Of a stretch of 33,031 bases of DNA, positions 1-9,403 are shown piece by piece. The DNA is taken from the NCBI GenBank assembly GCA_016874535.1, contig VGUA01000023.1, positions 1-33,031 on the forward strand, given 5' to 3'. The notes under the pieces were generated by a model. It saw only the letters and a program-made list of their open reading frames with translations. It was not told the origin of the DNA and ran no database searches. This stretch comes from Gammaproteobacteria bacterium. GTDB taxonomy: Bacteria > Pseudomonadota > Gammaproteobacteria > Ga0077536. Each line of letters begins with the position of its first letter. Position 1 is the first letter of the stretch. Made by a program: the position numbers and the translations under genes.

Positions 1-1
1 T

Positions 2-1696
2 CACCAGAATGTGCTGAAAGGTGACATCCCGGTGCGCGAGCTGGGCGATGACATCTTCATCAATGTGGGCGCAGTGGTGGATGGTCTGGCTGAATTCCGC
101 GAAGTGCCCATTCCGGTCAATCCAACCATCGCTTTCCGCGACACCGCCACCGACGCCTTTGGTGATCCCACCCAGAATCTGCAGGCCGCCACGGTGCTGC
201 TCAATCTGTCGCTCACCAAGGGCAACACCACCTACATGCCACCGGAGCTCGAGCTGCGACTGGCGCCGGTCTTCAATTACAACCGTGCCGAAGTGCGCGA
301 GGCGGGCGTGCTCAGGGCAGATCCGTTGGCCTGTGGTGATTTTGAGCAGTTGGGAGATGTCTTCAATGGTTCGCCGGATTCAACCGAGCCCGGCTTCGGT
401 CTCGACGTGCCGGGCGACGACGGTCTCTTCTCCTCGCCTCCGCCGGTGGCAGAGGTGCAGGATCTCGAGCCTGTGGCGCCGCTGGAGGTCTATCGCCAGC
501 GCGACCACTGCACCAGACATGATTCCTTCGCAGGCATCCAGGAATTCTTTCTCGACTATCACCTGCGGGATGTCTCGCCGCGTTATGACTTCGACAGCAT
601 CCGGGTGGGGATTCAGCCCTTCACCAACGATTTCCGCGGCTTCCTGTTTCAGGATCTGGCCTTTGGTGTGCGCCTGTTCGGTAACCGTGACAACAATCAC
701 TGGCAATACAACCTCGCCTGGTTCCGCCGTATCGAGAAGGACACCAACAGCGGCCTGAACGACATCACCCGTGCGCTGCGCGACGACGATACCTTCCTGT
801 TCAATGTCTACCGACAGGACTTCCCGCTGGTGGGCTTCACTTCCGAGCTCAGCGTCGCGCACAACCGCAACAACGAAGATCACCAGTACCAGGACACCAA
901 TGATTTCGTCGTCCGGCCAGCGATAGTCGGTGCCGCGGCCCAGAATCCCGAGCCCTATCAGGTGACCTATCTCGGCTATTCCGGGGATGGGCATCTGCGC
1001 GCGCTGTGGCCGGAAGGCCGACTCAATCTGACCACCACCACCTATGTGGCGTTGGGCACCCATGACTACAACCCGATTGCGGGCGCAAGCCAGGACGTGC
1101 AGGCCTTCTTTCATGCCAGCGAGCTATCGCGTGACTTCAGCTGGATACGTGTGCGCGGCAGTGTGCTCTATGCCAGTGGTGACAGCGATCCGCTGGATGA
1201 AGATGCCACCGGCTTTGACGCCATTTTCGAGAATCCATTGTTCGCGGGCGCAGACACCAGCTACTGGGTGCGGCAGGGCATTCCTCTGGTTGGCGGTGGG
1301 GCTGTGGCTTTGTCAGGGCGCAACGGCGTGCTGGCCGATCTGCGCTCGACGAAAGAGCAGGGCCAATCCAACTTCGTCAACCCGGGCCTGTCCCTGCTCG
1401 GCGTGGGGGGAGACTTCGACCTCGCGCCCCAGGTGAGGCTGGTCGCAAACGTCAATCATCTGCGCTTTGCAGAGACCGAGACCCTGGAATTCCTGCGGGC
1501 ACAGGAACTGCGCGACAAGGAAATAGGCTTCGATCTCTCGGCCGGGATCCAGTGGCGGCCCTATTTCAACCAGAACATGGTCATCAATGCCTCGGGCGCA
1601 GTCCTGCTCGCCGGTCGTGGGTTGCGTGATCTCTATGGCGGCCAGCGCCATAACACCCTCTATTCGACATTCGTCAATGCGCTCTTCACGTTCTGA
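2..1696 (+). CDS. Outer-membrane beta-barrel protein, 5' end outside the window
   Basis: The frame is open from base 2 and ends in TGA, giving 564 visible residues; the true start lies upstream. The internal GTG at 11 is not a convincing start because coding continues before it. The protein alternates polar and aromatic residues in many short strands and ends in Phe-Thr-Phe, a typical C-terminal signature of outer-membrane barrels recognised by the BAM machinery. There is no heme motif and no recognisable TonB plug. The decaheme gene starts inside its last 20 bases, so the two are probably co-translated. By analogy with porin-cytochrome conduits (MtrB/MtrC, Geobacter Omb/Omc), I infer that it forms a sheath or anchor for the downstream cytochromes. 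I do not recognise a named family, and a simple porin remains possible. Confidence 0.7.
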   Translation, partial: HQNVLKGDIPVRELGDDIFINVGAVVDGLAEFREVPIPVNPTIAFRDTATDAFGDPTQNLQAATVLLNLSLTKGNTTYMPPELELRLAPVFNYNRAEVREAGVLRADPLACGDFEQLGDVFNGSPDSTEPGFGLDVPGDDGLFSSPPPVAEVQDLEPVAPLEVYRQRDHCTRHDSFAGIQEFFLDYHLRDVSPRYDFDSIRVGIQPFTNDFRGFLFQDLAFGVRLFGNRDNNHWQYNLAWFRRIEKDTNSGLNDITRALRDDDTFLFNVYRQDFPLVGFTSELSVAHNRNNEDHQYQDTNDFVVRPAIVGAAAQNPEPYQVTYLGYSGDGHLRALWPEGRLNLTTTTYVALGTHDYNPIAGASQDVQAFFHASELSRDFSWIRVRGSVLYASGDSDPLDEDATGFDAIFENPLFAGADTSYWVRQGIPLVGGGAVALSGRNGVLADLRSTKEQGQSNFVNPGLSLLGVGGDFDLAPQVRLVANVNHLRFAETETLEFLRAQELRDKEIGFDLSAGIQWRPYFNQNMVINASGAVLLAGRGLRDLYGGQRHNTLYSTFVNALFTF

Positions 1697-4600
1697 ACCC
1701 GGGCGCGGCGGCGCAAAACTTACTTTGCAGTTGATGTTGGTACTGCTGACCTTGCTGGGCCTTGCGGCAGACACTGCCGTGGCCTCGGAAGCAGCTCTGG
1801 TGGAGCGCGAGTACGTGATGGCACCGCCCGCTCCCAAATCCCAGTCGCAGGACGCCGCACTGGAGAAATCCACCGGCTGCATGAGCTGCCATCGCGAGAC
1901 GGATCAGCACACCATGCATGCCAACCCTGCCGTGGTGCTTGGTTGCACGGATTGTCATGGCGGTGACGCCTCGGTCGTGCATCAGGACGGCAGCGGTCGG
2001 GAATCACTGAAGAATCCGGACTATCGCGCAGCCATGGAACGGGCGCATGTGCTGCCACGCAATCCGGGGCTATGGAAAAATTCGGCAAACCCCGAGGGCA
2101 GCTACGCCCATCTCAACCGGGAACACGGGGCATTCGTGCGCTTCATCAACCCGGGAGATCTGCGCGTTGCGCGCGAAGCCTGCGGCGCCTGCCACCTGCC
2201 GATCATCGAGTCCCAGGAACGCAGCCTCATGAGCACCTCCGCGATGCTGTGGGGTGGAGCGGCCTACAACAATGGAATCCTGCCCTTCAAACGCTATCTG
2301 CTGGGCGAGTTCTACTCCGAGGATGGCACGGGGTCTGCCGTGCTGAATCCCGTGAGGCCGGAAGATCCCTTCATGGTGAACAAGGGGGTGCTCGACCGCC
2401 TCTACCCCTTGCCGGCGTGGGAGACGGTGCCGCCTGCCGATATCTTCCGGGTGTTCGAGCGTGGCGGACGCGTCATCAACAGTATCTTTCCCGAGCTCGG
2501 CATCCCCAACAACACGGGGCAGTTGCAGCGTCTGGACGAACCGGGTCGGCCGGATTTCAAGCAGAGCAACCGGGGCCCGGGTACCGGACTCCGGGTGGCC
2601 ATTCCGATCCTCAATCTCACCAAGACACGCCTGAACGACCCGCATCTGTGGTTCCTCGGGACCAATGACAATCCGGGGGATTACCGCTCCTCCGGCTGCA
2701 CGGCTTGCCACGTGGTCTATGCGAACGACCGGGAGCCCGGCCACAGTGGCCCCTATGCGGCCTACGGCAATACCGGCAAGAGCCAGACGCGCGATCCAAC
2801 GATTCCCAAGGATCGTTCGGGCCATCCCTTGCGCCACGCTTTCACCCGGGCAATTCCCTCTTCCCAGTGCATGGTCTGCCACATGCACCAGCCGAACATC
2901 TACGTGAATTCGTTCTACGGGTACATGCAATACGACTACGAGCCCGATGCGGCCCGTCTTTTCCCTCCTGAGCAGCACTATCCGTCGGATGAGGAGATTC
3001 ATGAGGTCAACCAGCGCAACCCGGAAGAAGCAGTCATCCGCGGCAACTGGCGTGACCGCGATTTCCTCAAGGATCTCTGGCTGCGCAATGACGAAATGAA
3101 GCACACCCAGTTCGCCGACTATCACGGTCACGGCTGGGTGTTCCGTGCCGTACACAAGCGCAACCGCAAGGGGCAGCTGCTGGATGCGGAAAACCGCGTG
3201 GTGGCGGATGAAGATCCCGACAAATTCAAGAAGACCGTGCACATGGCCTCCATTCACCTGGACAAGGGCATGCACTGCGTGGACTGCCATTTCTCCCAAG
3301 ACATGCACGGCAACGGGCATATCTATGGCGAGGTCGCGGCGGCGATCGAAATCGACTGCGCGGATTGTCATGGCACGGCCCGCAACTACCCCACCTTGCA
3401 TACCAGTGGACCCGCTGCCCAGCCCGGTGGCCGTGATCTCTCCCTGTTGCGTACCCAGGACGGCCGCCCGCGTTTCGAATGGCGTGAGGGCAAGCTGTAC
3501 CAGCGCGCGGCGCTCGACCCGAACAAGGAATGGGAAGTCTCGCTGGTCAAGGATTCGGTGAACCCGGCCCATCCCGACTACAACGGCAAGGCCGCCCGGG
3601 CCAAGCTGATGGCCGCCGGTGAGGCAGGTCGGTCGGGGAAATGGGGTGAAGGGGCCGCGGCGCTCGCCCATGACAATGAAAAGATGACCTGCTACACCTG
3701 TCATACCAGCTGGACCACCAGCTGCGCGGGATGTCATCTACCGATTCAGGCCAACCGCAAGACCGAACGCAATCATTATGAAGGCAAGGCCACCCGCAAC
3801 TACGCCACCTACAACGTGCAGGTGGCGCGGGATGATGTGTTCCAGCTCGGTGTACATGGGCCGGTGAAGCGCAGCCGTATCGCGCCTTTCCGCTCCAGCT
3901 CGGCGCTGGTGCTTTCGTCCCAGAACGCGAACCGCGAGCGCATCTATTACCAGCAGCCCCCGATCTCGGCGAGTGGCTTCTCCAGTCAGGCCTTTGCTCC
4001 GCACTACGCGCACACGGAGCGCAAGACCGAAACCAAGACCTGTTCGGACTGCCATGTCTCGGCCGCAAATGACAACAATGCCATCATGGCGCAGCTGCTG
4101 CTGCAGGGGACGAACTTCGTGAATTTCATCGGGCGCTATGCCTGGGTCGGCTCGGAGGAGCACGTGGAGGCGGTGGGCGTCACCGAATGGGATGAACCGC
4201 AGGCGGTGATCGGCTCCTATCTCCAGAAATACGCCTATCCTGACTGGTATGCGGCACACCAGAAGAACAACCGGGAGATCATGGACATGCCTCACCGGGA
4301 AGCTGCCAATCATCACGGCACGCCGGATGCGGCGCGCTGTCTGCAGATGCGGGGCGAATACCTGTTCGTGGCTGAAGGACGCGGCGGCTTGAGGGTTTAT
4401 GACATTGCCGCCAATGCCAACAAAGGAGTCAGCCAGCGCATCATCACCGCACCCTTCTCACCGCTGGGGCACGATACGCACGTGAAGAGCCGCAACGCGA
4501 CCTGCGTTGCCCTACCCACCAATCAGCCGATTGCACCAGAGCGCAATCAGGGTGAGCTCATGCGCGTCACCAATGAGGAGCAGGCGTTCCATCCGCTGTA

Positions 4601-5519
4601 CCACTACGCCTATCTCGTGGATGCCGAGGAAGGCCTGATTCTGGTCAATGTGGATACCTTGGTGGATGGCGAGGCGCGCAACAATTTCCTCGAACGGGCG
4701 CTGACCTGGAATCCCGATGGTCGTCTGGATGGTGCCCGTCACATCGTGGTGGCCGGTAGCCATGCCTACATCACCACCCCGCGCGGGGTGGAAATCATCT
4801 CTCTCGATGATCCGCTCAATCCCGAGCTTCTCGCCTCCATTGACATGCCGGACGCTCGCGCGAGTGCGCTGCAGTTCCGCTATCTGTACGTGACGGATGC
4901 GCAGGGCCTGCGCGTGGTGGATGTGACCCATCCCGGGCAACCCGTGGTGCTGCCCACGATCATCCCACTCGCGGACGCGCAGCGAGTCTATCTCGCCCGC
5001 ACCTATGCTTATGTGGCGGCGGGTGCGGAGGGTCTCGCGATCGTTGATATCGAACGGGCCGATACGCCCAAGCTCTTCCGCATGTTCGATGCCGAGGGTC
5101 AGCTGAACGATGCGCGCGATGTGGTGGTGGGGAGCACGAATGCCTCGCTCTTCGCCTATGTCGCCGACGGCCGGAATGGACTCAAGGTCATCCAGCTCAC
5201 CTCGCCCGAAAGCCAGCCCGGCTTCTATGGATTCTCTCCGGAGCCGCGACCGGAGCTCATCGCCACCCGACGGACCCAATCGCCAGCGCTGGCCCTGTCC
5301 AAGGGACTGGATCGTGACCGGGCGGTGGACGAGACGGGTCACCAGATTGCCATCATCGGGCGCATCGGCGCGCGTCCTTTCAACAAGGCGGAGATGGAAA
5401 AGCTCTACCTCACACCCGAGGGTCAGCCTTGGGAGGTCACGTACGAGGTGCGTCAGGAAGATTATCTGCCGCAGGTCGGCACCACGCGCGCCCCGGAGGC
5501 ATCGCATGCCACGCCTTGA
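1677..5519 (+). CDS. Decaheme c-type cytochrome with C-terminal LVIVD-repeat propeller
   Basis: This is a 1280-residue exported protein. The chosen ATG gives a basic n-region and a hydrophobic stretch ending near Ala-Val-Ala-Ser, a plausible Sec signal peptide; no strong ribosome site precedes it, and ATG 1734 is an alternative. Ten CXXCH heme-attachment motifs begin at about residues 68, 90, 169, 341, 398, 534, 561, 672, 683 and 789. The stretch from roughly 875 to 1235 has no heme motif. It carries repeated blade-like units such as YVTDAQGLRVVDV and YVAAGAEGLAIVDI, the pattern of LVIVD repeats that are predicted to form a beta-propeller. The gene overlaps both neighbours. I infer a periplasmic or surface electron carrier whose propeller binds a partner or substrate. 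An enzymatic multiheme reductase cannot be excluded. Confidence 0.85.
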   Translation: MRSSRSEPGRGGAKLTLQLMLVLLTLLGLAADTAVASEAALVEREYVMAPPAPKSQSQDAALEKSTGCMSCHRETDQHTMHANPAVVLGCTDCHGGDASVVHQDGSGRESLKNPDYRAAMERAHVLPRNPGLWKNSANPEGSYAHLNREHGAFVRFINPGDLRVAREACGACHLPIIESQERSLMSTSAMLWGGAAYNNGILPFKRYLLGEFYSEDGTGSAVLNPVRPEDPFMVNKGVLDRLYPLPAWETVPPADIFRVFERGGRVINSIFPELGIPNNTGQLQRLDEPGRPDFKQSNRGPGTGLRVAIPILNLTKTRLNDPHLWFLGTNDNPGDYRSSGCTACHVVYANDREPGHSGPYAAYGNTGKSQTRDPTIPKDRSGHPLRHAFTRAIPSSQCMVCHMHQPNIYVNSFYGYMQYDYEPDAARLFPPEQHYPSDEEIHEVNQRNPEEAVIRGNWRDRDFLKDLWLRNDEMKHTQFADYHGHGWVFRAVHKRNRKGQLLDAENRVVADEDPDKFKKTVHMASIHLDKGMHCVDCHFSQDMHGNGHIYGEVAAAIEIDCADCHGTARNYPTLHTSGPAAQPGGRDLSLLRTQDGRPRFEWREGKLYQRAALDPNKEWEVSLVKDSVNPAHPDYNGKAARAKLMAAGEAGRSGKWGEGAAALAHDNEKMTCYTCHTSWTTSCAGCHLPIQANRKTERNHYEGKATRNYATYNVQVARDDVFQLGVHGPVKRSRIAPFRSSSALVLSSQNANRERIYYQQPPISASGFSSQAFAPHYAHTERKTETKTCSDCHVSAANDNNAIMAQLLLQGTNFVNFIGRYAWVGSEEHVEAVGVTEWDEPQAVIGSYLQKYAYPDWYAAHQKNNREIMDMPHREAANHHGTPDAARCLQMRGEYLFVAEGRGGLRVYDIAANANKGVSQRIITAPFSPLGHDTHVKSRNATCVALPTNQPIAPERNQGELMRVTNEEQAFHPLYHYAYLVDAEEGLILVNVDTLVDGEARNNFLERALTWNPDGRLDGARHIVVAGSHAYITTPRGVEIISLDDPLNPELLASIDMPDARASALQFRYLYVTDAQGLRVVDVTHPGQPVVLPTIIPLADAQRVYLARTYAYVAAGAEGLAIVDIERADTPKLFRMFDAEGQLNDARDVVVGSTNASLFAYVADGRNGLKVIQLTSPESQPGFYGFSPEPRPELIATRRTQSPALALSKGLDRDRAVDETGHQIAIIGRIGARPFNKAEMEKLYLTPEGQPWEVTYEVRQEDYLPQVGTTRAPEASHATP

Positions 5520-6858
5520 GTTCACACCCATGCGCAGTCACATTGGTTTGTCCCTCGCACTGCTGATGGTGGTGGGCGTTGTCTTCGCGGCGCCGTTGCC
5601 AAACCAGTCTCCCCATCGCACCGAGGGTACCGTCAACTGCGCGAGCAGCACCTGCCATGGTTCCATCACGCCGCTCGAAGGCAGCGATGTATTGCAGAAC
5701 GAATACACCACCTGGTTGCGGCTCGACAGACATACCCAGGCTTACGCGGTCCTGCTCAATGAACGTTCGCGCAGTATCGCGCGCAAGCTGGGCCTGAAAA
5801 CGCCGGCACACGCCACCCAGATCTGTCTCGACTGCCACAGCCACGCTCCCGGACCGGCGCGTCGCGGCAAGCGCCATGTGCTTGGCGAGGGCGTGGGCTG
5901 CGAGGGCTGTCATGGCCCCGCCGAGAAATGGCTGGCAGGACATGTCGAAGACGGCGCGAGCCATGCGCGCAATCTCGCACAGGGTTTGTATCCCACGGAG
6001 CGACCGGCGGCGCAGGCGCGACTCTGCCTGTCCTGTCATTTCGGGGATGACAGCCGCTTCGTCAGTCATCGACTGATGGGCGCGGGCCATCCACGCCTGT
6101 CCTTCGAAGTGAAAACCTTCACCAGTCTGGAGCCTGCTCATTTCCGGGTGGACGCGGATTACCGCAAGCGCAAGGGCACCCATGAGGGACTCAAGGTCTG
6201 GTCAGTCGGTCAGGCAGTGGCGGTGATCCATCTGCTGGAAACCCTCACCGACCCAAAGCGTGGTCGCCAGGGACCTTTCCCCGAACTGGTGCTCTTTGAT
6301 TGCCACAGTTGTCATCACCCCATGAGCGAGCAGCGCTGGAGCCCGCGCCTCGGCGTTGGGCCGGGAGTGATTAGGCTGAATGACAGCAATCTCCTGATGT
6401 TGCGCGCCATCGTCCGGGCCCTCATGCCACAAGACTCGGCGGGCTTTGATGCCGAGGTCCATGCCCTGCATCTCGCCGTGGCGACCGGTGAAGCGCCTCC
6501 TGGCAAGGATTATCTGGACCTTGCGCATGCCCTCACTCGCCGGGTGGAGTCACTGATACCCGGTCTCGAGCGTCACAGCTACGATGCCGAGGTGATGCGG
6601 CGCATCCTCGTGGCCTTGGTCGAGGAATCACGGCAGTCGAGCTTTGCCGACTATGCGGGCGCGGAACAGGCTTACATGGCGATCACGAGCCTGGTGAACG
6701 ATCTGGTGCCGCGTGGGATGAAAGTGGACAAGACCGCACTGCGCAGCGCCATGAATCGCCTGCTCGATGCCTTGGCGAACGACGAGCACTACCAGCCGGC
6801 AGTCTTCCAGGCGGCGCTTGAAGAACTCCGTGCAAGGCTGCAACCCGCAGCCCGATGA
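5506..6858 (+). CDS. Pentaheme c-type cytochrome, cytochrome c554-like
   Basis: This 450-residue protein has a signal peptide (hydrophobic core LSLALLMVVGVVFA). The ATG at 5506 is preceded by GGAGG at six bases and lies 14 bases inside the decaheme gene, which suggests translational coupling. Four CXXCH motifs begin at about residues 107, 132, 174 and 266. A fifth site near residue 45 has the wider spacing Cys-X4-Cys-His. The CASSTCHG context and the CEGCHGPAE segment resemble the cytochrome c554/multiheme group. The C-terminal 150 residues have no heme motif and look helical. I infer a periplasmic electron shuttle between the inner-membrane or cytoplasmic reductase side and the decaheme protein. 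The CX4CH site may need a dedicated heme lyase or may be unoccupied. Confidence 0.8.
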   Translation: MPRLEFTPMRSHIGLSLALLMVVGVVFAAPLPNQSPHRTEGTVNCASSTCHGSITPLEGSDVLQNEYTTWLRLDRHTQAYAVLLNERSRSIARKLGLKTPAHATQICLDCHSHAPGPARRGKRHVLGEGVGCEGCHGPAEKWLAGHVEDGASHARNLAQGLYPTERPAAQARLCLSCHFGDDSRFVSHRLMGAGHPRLSFEVKTFTSLEPAHFRVDADYRKRKGTHEGLKVWSVGQAVAVIHLLETLTDPKRGRQGPFPELVLFDCHSCHHPMSEQRWSPRLGVGPGVIRLNDSNLLMLRAIVRALMPQDSAGFDAEVHALHLAVATGEAPPGKDYLDLAHALTRRVESLIPGLERHSYDAEVMRRILVALVEESRQSSFADYAGAEQAYMAITSLVNDLVPRGMKVDKTALRSAMNRLLDALANDEHYQPAVFQAALEELRARLQPAAR

Positions 6859-6880
6859 CAAGGGAAGAGGAACTCCAGCC

Positions 6881-9331
6881 ATGGGCATGATGTTCGAGCA
6901 GGTGGCCGCCGACTACGACATCGTCATCGTCGGCTCGGGACCTGCCGGGCTCGCGGCAGCGTCACGGGCGGCCGAGCGCGGCAACCGGCATGTGCTGCTG
7001 GAGGCCGAGCACCATGCTGCGGATACCATCTACCAGTACCAGAAGGGCAAGCACGTGATGGCTGAGCCCGGGTATCTGCCTCTGCGCAGCGGGCTGGCGT
7101 TTGCAGAGGGTCGTCGGGAGGAGATCCTGTTCGCCTGGGATGAGGCGATTCTGCGGCAGGGAATCAACATCGCCTACGGACACAAGGTGAGCGCCATCAA
7201 GCGTGCCGGGCCGGACGCGGCCTTCGAGGTGGACTGCGAGAACGGCAAGCGCTTCACCGCCCGCACGGTGGTGCTCGGCATCGGCTTGCAGGGCAATCCG
7301 CGCAAACTGGGAGTGCCGGGCGAAGATGATCCGCGAGTCCAGTACACGCTTGCGGATCCGGAGGCTTTCAAGGGCGAGGCTGTGGTGGTGGTTGGGGCTG
7401 GAGATGCAGGCATCGAGAACGCCTGTGCGCTGGCGGCCCGCAATGAAGTCCACCTCATGAACCGTTCCGAGGAGTTCACGCGCTGCAAGGACGGCAACCG
7501 CAAGCTGGTGAACTCTGCTGAGAAGGCCGGGCGCGTGCGGGTCTGGCATTCCTCATTTCCCGAGCGGCTGGAAGCAACGCCGGATGGGCGCTTGGCCTAT
7601 GTGTTCAATACCAAGGATGGGCAGCACAACCTCCCGTGCGACCGCGTGATCGCCCGACTCGGCGCCATCCCGCCACGCAAGCTGGTGGAGAGCTTCGGTG
7701 TCATCTTTCCAAATCCGAATCCGGAGGCCATCCCGGATCTGAGCGAGACTTACGAATCCAACGTCCCGGGGCTGTTCATCGTCGGTGCCTTGGGTGGTTG
7801 TCCACTCATCAAGCAGGCGATGAACCAAGGCTACGAGGTGGTGGAAACCATCAACGGCAGCCCGGTCGAGCCTGCAGATGAACCGCTGATCCGCGAGCGT
7901 CTCCAAGCCTGGATGGCGCTGGCCGAGCCGTTCCCCGGCGCGGCTCCGCTGGCGTCAAGTCCCGTCAAGGTGGGGGAAGTGATCGAGCGTATCCGGAGCC
8001 TGTCGCCGTTCCTGGCGGACATCACTCCGCTACAGATGCGCGAACTGCTGCTCGAATCCACCCTGCATGTCCATGGTCGGGGAAGCACGGTCTTTGCAGA
8101 AGGGGATTACACCAACACCTTCTTCACCGTACTCCGGGGTAACGCATGGGTCCTCGCATTCACCTTGGGTCCTGGCAGTTTCTTCGGGGAAATGGGCCTC
8201 ATCTCGGGGCGCCGTCGCACGGCCACTGTCAGCGCCACGCCCGGCTGCGTGCTCATGGAGACCCCGCGCCGGACCATCCTCAAGCTCATCGCCTCTTCCG
8301 CAGGCGTCGCGCGACGCATCGATCAGGCGTTCCTTGGCAACGCGGTGCGCCACTACTTCGGCAAAGCCATGAGCGCCGAAGCGCTTGCCAACCTCATCGG
8401 CGAAGGAGTCCCCGTGCGCCGCTTTCAGGCAGGCCAAATCCTCTTCAAGGAAGGCGATGAAGCCGATGGGCTTTATCTCATCCGGCGGGGTTCAGTGGCG
8501 GTTACCCGCGGTAGCGGCGAGCGGGCTCAGGTGATGAGTCACATGGGGGCTGGAGAATATTTCGGCGAGATGGCCTTGCTCACGGAGGCTCCGCGCTCGG
8601 CAACGGTCACAGCCACCGTCCTGACTGAAGTACTGGTGCTGGAGGCGGCGCGCCTCAAGGCCGAGGTCGCGCACAACGAAGCCTTGCGCAAGTCCCTGCA
8701 GGAAATGCTGCTGGACCGCGTGCGCATGGATGCGATGCGTCAGGAGCAGGTCGATGACGAGCACTCCGCCATCGCGCACTTCTTCATGCGCCAAGGGGCC
8801 GGCGAGGCCTCCAACATGCTCGTCATTGACGAGACCCTCTGCATCCAGTGCAACAACTGCGAGATCGCTTGCGCGGAGTCTCACCAGGGAGTGTCGCGCT
8901 TGCGCCGCGAGACAGGCCCGACGTTCGCCCATCTGCACATCGCGGAGGCCTGTCGGCATTGTGAGCAGCCCTACTGCATGAAGGATTGTCCGCCTGACGC
9001 CATCAGCCGCAGTGCGAGTGGCGAAGTCTTCATCTCAGATGCCTGCATCGGATGCGGCAATTGCGAGAGCAACTGCCCGTACGGCGCGGTCACCATGACG
9101 CCCCGCAAGCCTGCCAAGTGGGGTGGGGGATGGCTCTGGTTGCTGTTCGGTCTTGGCAAGGCGCCGGGCAATCGCGCCCCGGAATACGATCCCGAGGCGC
9201 GCAAGGTTGCTGCCAAATGCGATCTCTGCCGGGACTTGAAGGGCGGACCGCGCTGCGTGAGTTCCTGCCCGACGGGCGCTGCCCAGCGGGTGTCGGCGAA
9301 AACCTTGTTCGAGACCTTGGGCAAGGCATGA
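6881..9331 (+). CDS. Fused FAD/NAD(P)H reductase, two cNMP-binding domains and 4x[4Fe-4S] ferredoxin
   Basis: This 816-residue protein has no signal peptide, so it is probably cytoplasmic. Residues 1 to about 335 are a thioredoxin-reductase-like flavoprotein with the FAD motif GSGPAG (18-23) and the NAD(P)H motif GAGDAG (172-177). The redox CXXC normally found just before the second motif is absent. Two cyclic-nucleotide-binding folds follow, at about 365-475 (FGEMG at 435) and 490-610 (FGEM at 561). The C-terminal part from about 650 is a DmsB/HycB-like ferredoxin with 16 cysteines in four sets starting at 654, 691, 722 and 780. NAD(P)H electrons would pass through FAD to the iron-sulfur chain. 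I infer that the cytochromes of the same operon are the eventual acceptors, although a membrane step is not encoded here. Confidence 0.88.
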   Translation: MGMMFEQVAADYDIVIVGSGPAGLAAASRAAERGNRHVLLEAEHHAADTIYQYQKGKHVMAEPGYLPLRSGLAFAEGRREEILFAWDEAILRQGINIAYGHKVSAIKRAGPDAAFEVDCENGKRFTARTVVLGIGLQGNPRKLGVPGEDDPRVQYTLADPEAFKGEAVVVVGAGDAGIENACALAARNEVHLMNRSEEFTRCKDGNRKLVNSAEKAGRVRVWHSSFPERLEATPDGRLAYVFNTKDGQHNLPCDRVIARLGAIPPRKLVESFGVIFPNPNPEAIPDLSETYESNVPGLFIVGALGGCPLIKQAMNQGYEVVETINGSPVEPADEPLIRERLQAWMALAEPFPGAAPLASSPVKVGEVIERIRSLSPFLADITPLQMRELLLESTLHVHGRGSTVFAEGDYTNTFFTVLRGNAWVLAFTLGPGSFFGEMGLISGRRRTATVSATPGCVLMETPRRTILKLIASSAGVARRIDQAFLGNAVRHYFGKAMSAEALANLIGEGVPVRRFQAGQILFKEGDEADGLYLIRRGSVAVTRGSGERAQVMSHMGAGEYFGEMALLTEAPRSATVTATVLTEVLVLEAARLKAEVAHNEALRKSLQEMLLDRVRMDAMRQEQVDDEHSAIAHFFMRQGAGEASNMLVIDETLCIQCNNCEIACAESHQGVSRLRRETGPTFAHLHIAEACRHCEQPYCMKDCPPDAISRSASGEVFISDACIGCGNCESNCPYGAVTMTPRKPAKWGGGWLWLLFGLGKAPGNRAPEYDPEARKVAAKCDLCRDLKGGPRCVSSCPTGAAQRVSAKTLFETLGKA

Positions 9332-9336
9332 AGGTC

Positions 9337-9373
9337 AAAAGTGCGCCACGGCCTGCGCCGACATCACTTTTTT
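9337..9373 (+). terminator. Rho-independent terminator after the redox operon
   Basis: Arms AAAAGTG (9337-9343) and CACTTTT (9365-9371) are exactly complementary and enclose a second small stem, CGGC/GCCG (9349-9352 with 9357-9360). The right arm runs into six consecutive T. It lies six bases after the reductase stop codon, so it probably ends the cytochrome/reductase transcript and separates it from the aromatic genes. Confidence 0.65.
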
Positions 9374-9403
9374 CGGATTCCATAGTGCCACCGGGAGAAC
9401 ATC

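Noticed and set aside
2070-3737. 555-codon minus-strand open frame across the decaheme gene
   Set aside because: The plus strand encodes clear heme motifs here; the minus-strand translation shows no family features.
6881-7900. Calling the flavoprotein part a thioredoxin reductase
   Set aside because: The catalytic CXXC before the NAD(P)H motif is absent and the chain continues into cNMP and ferredoxin domains.
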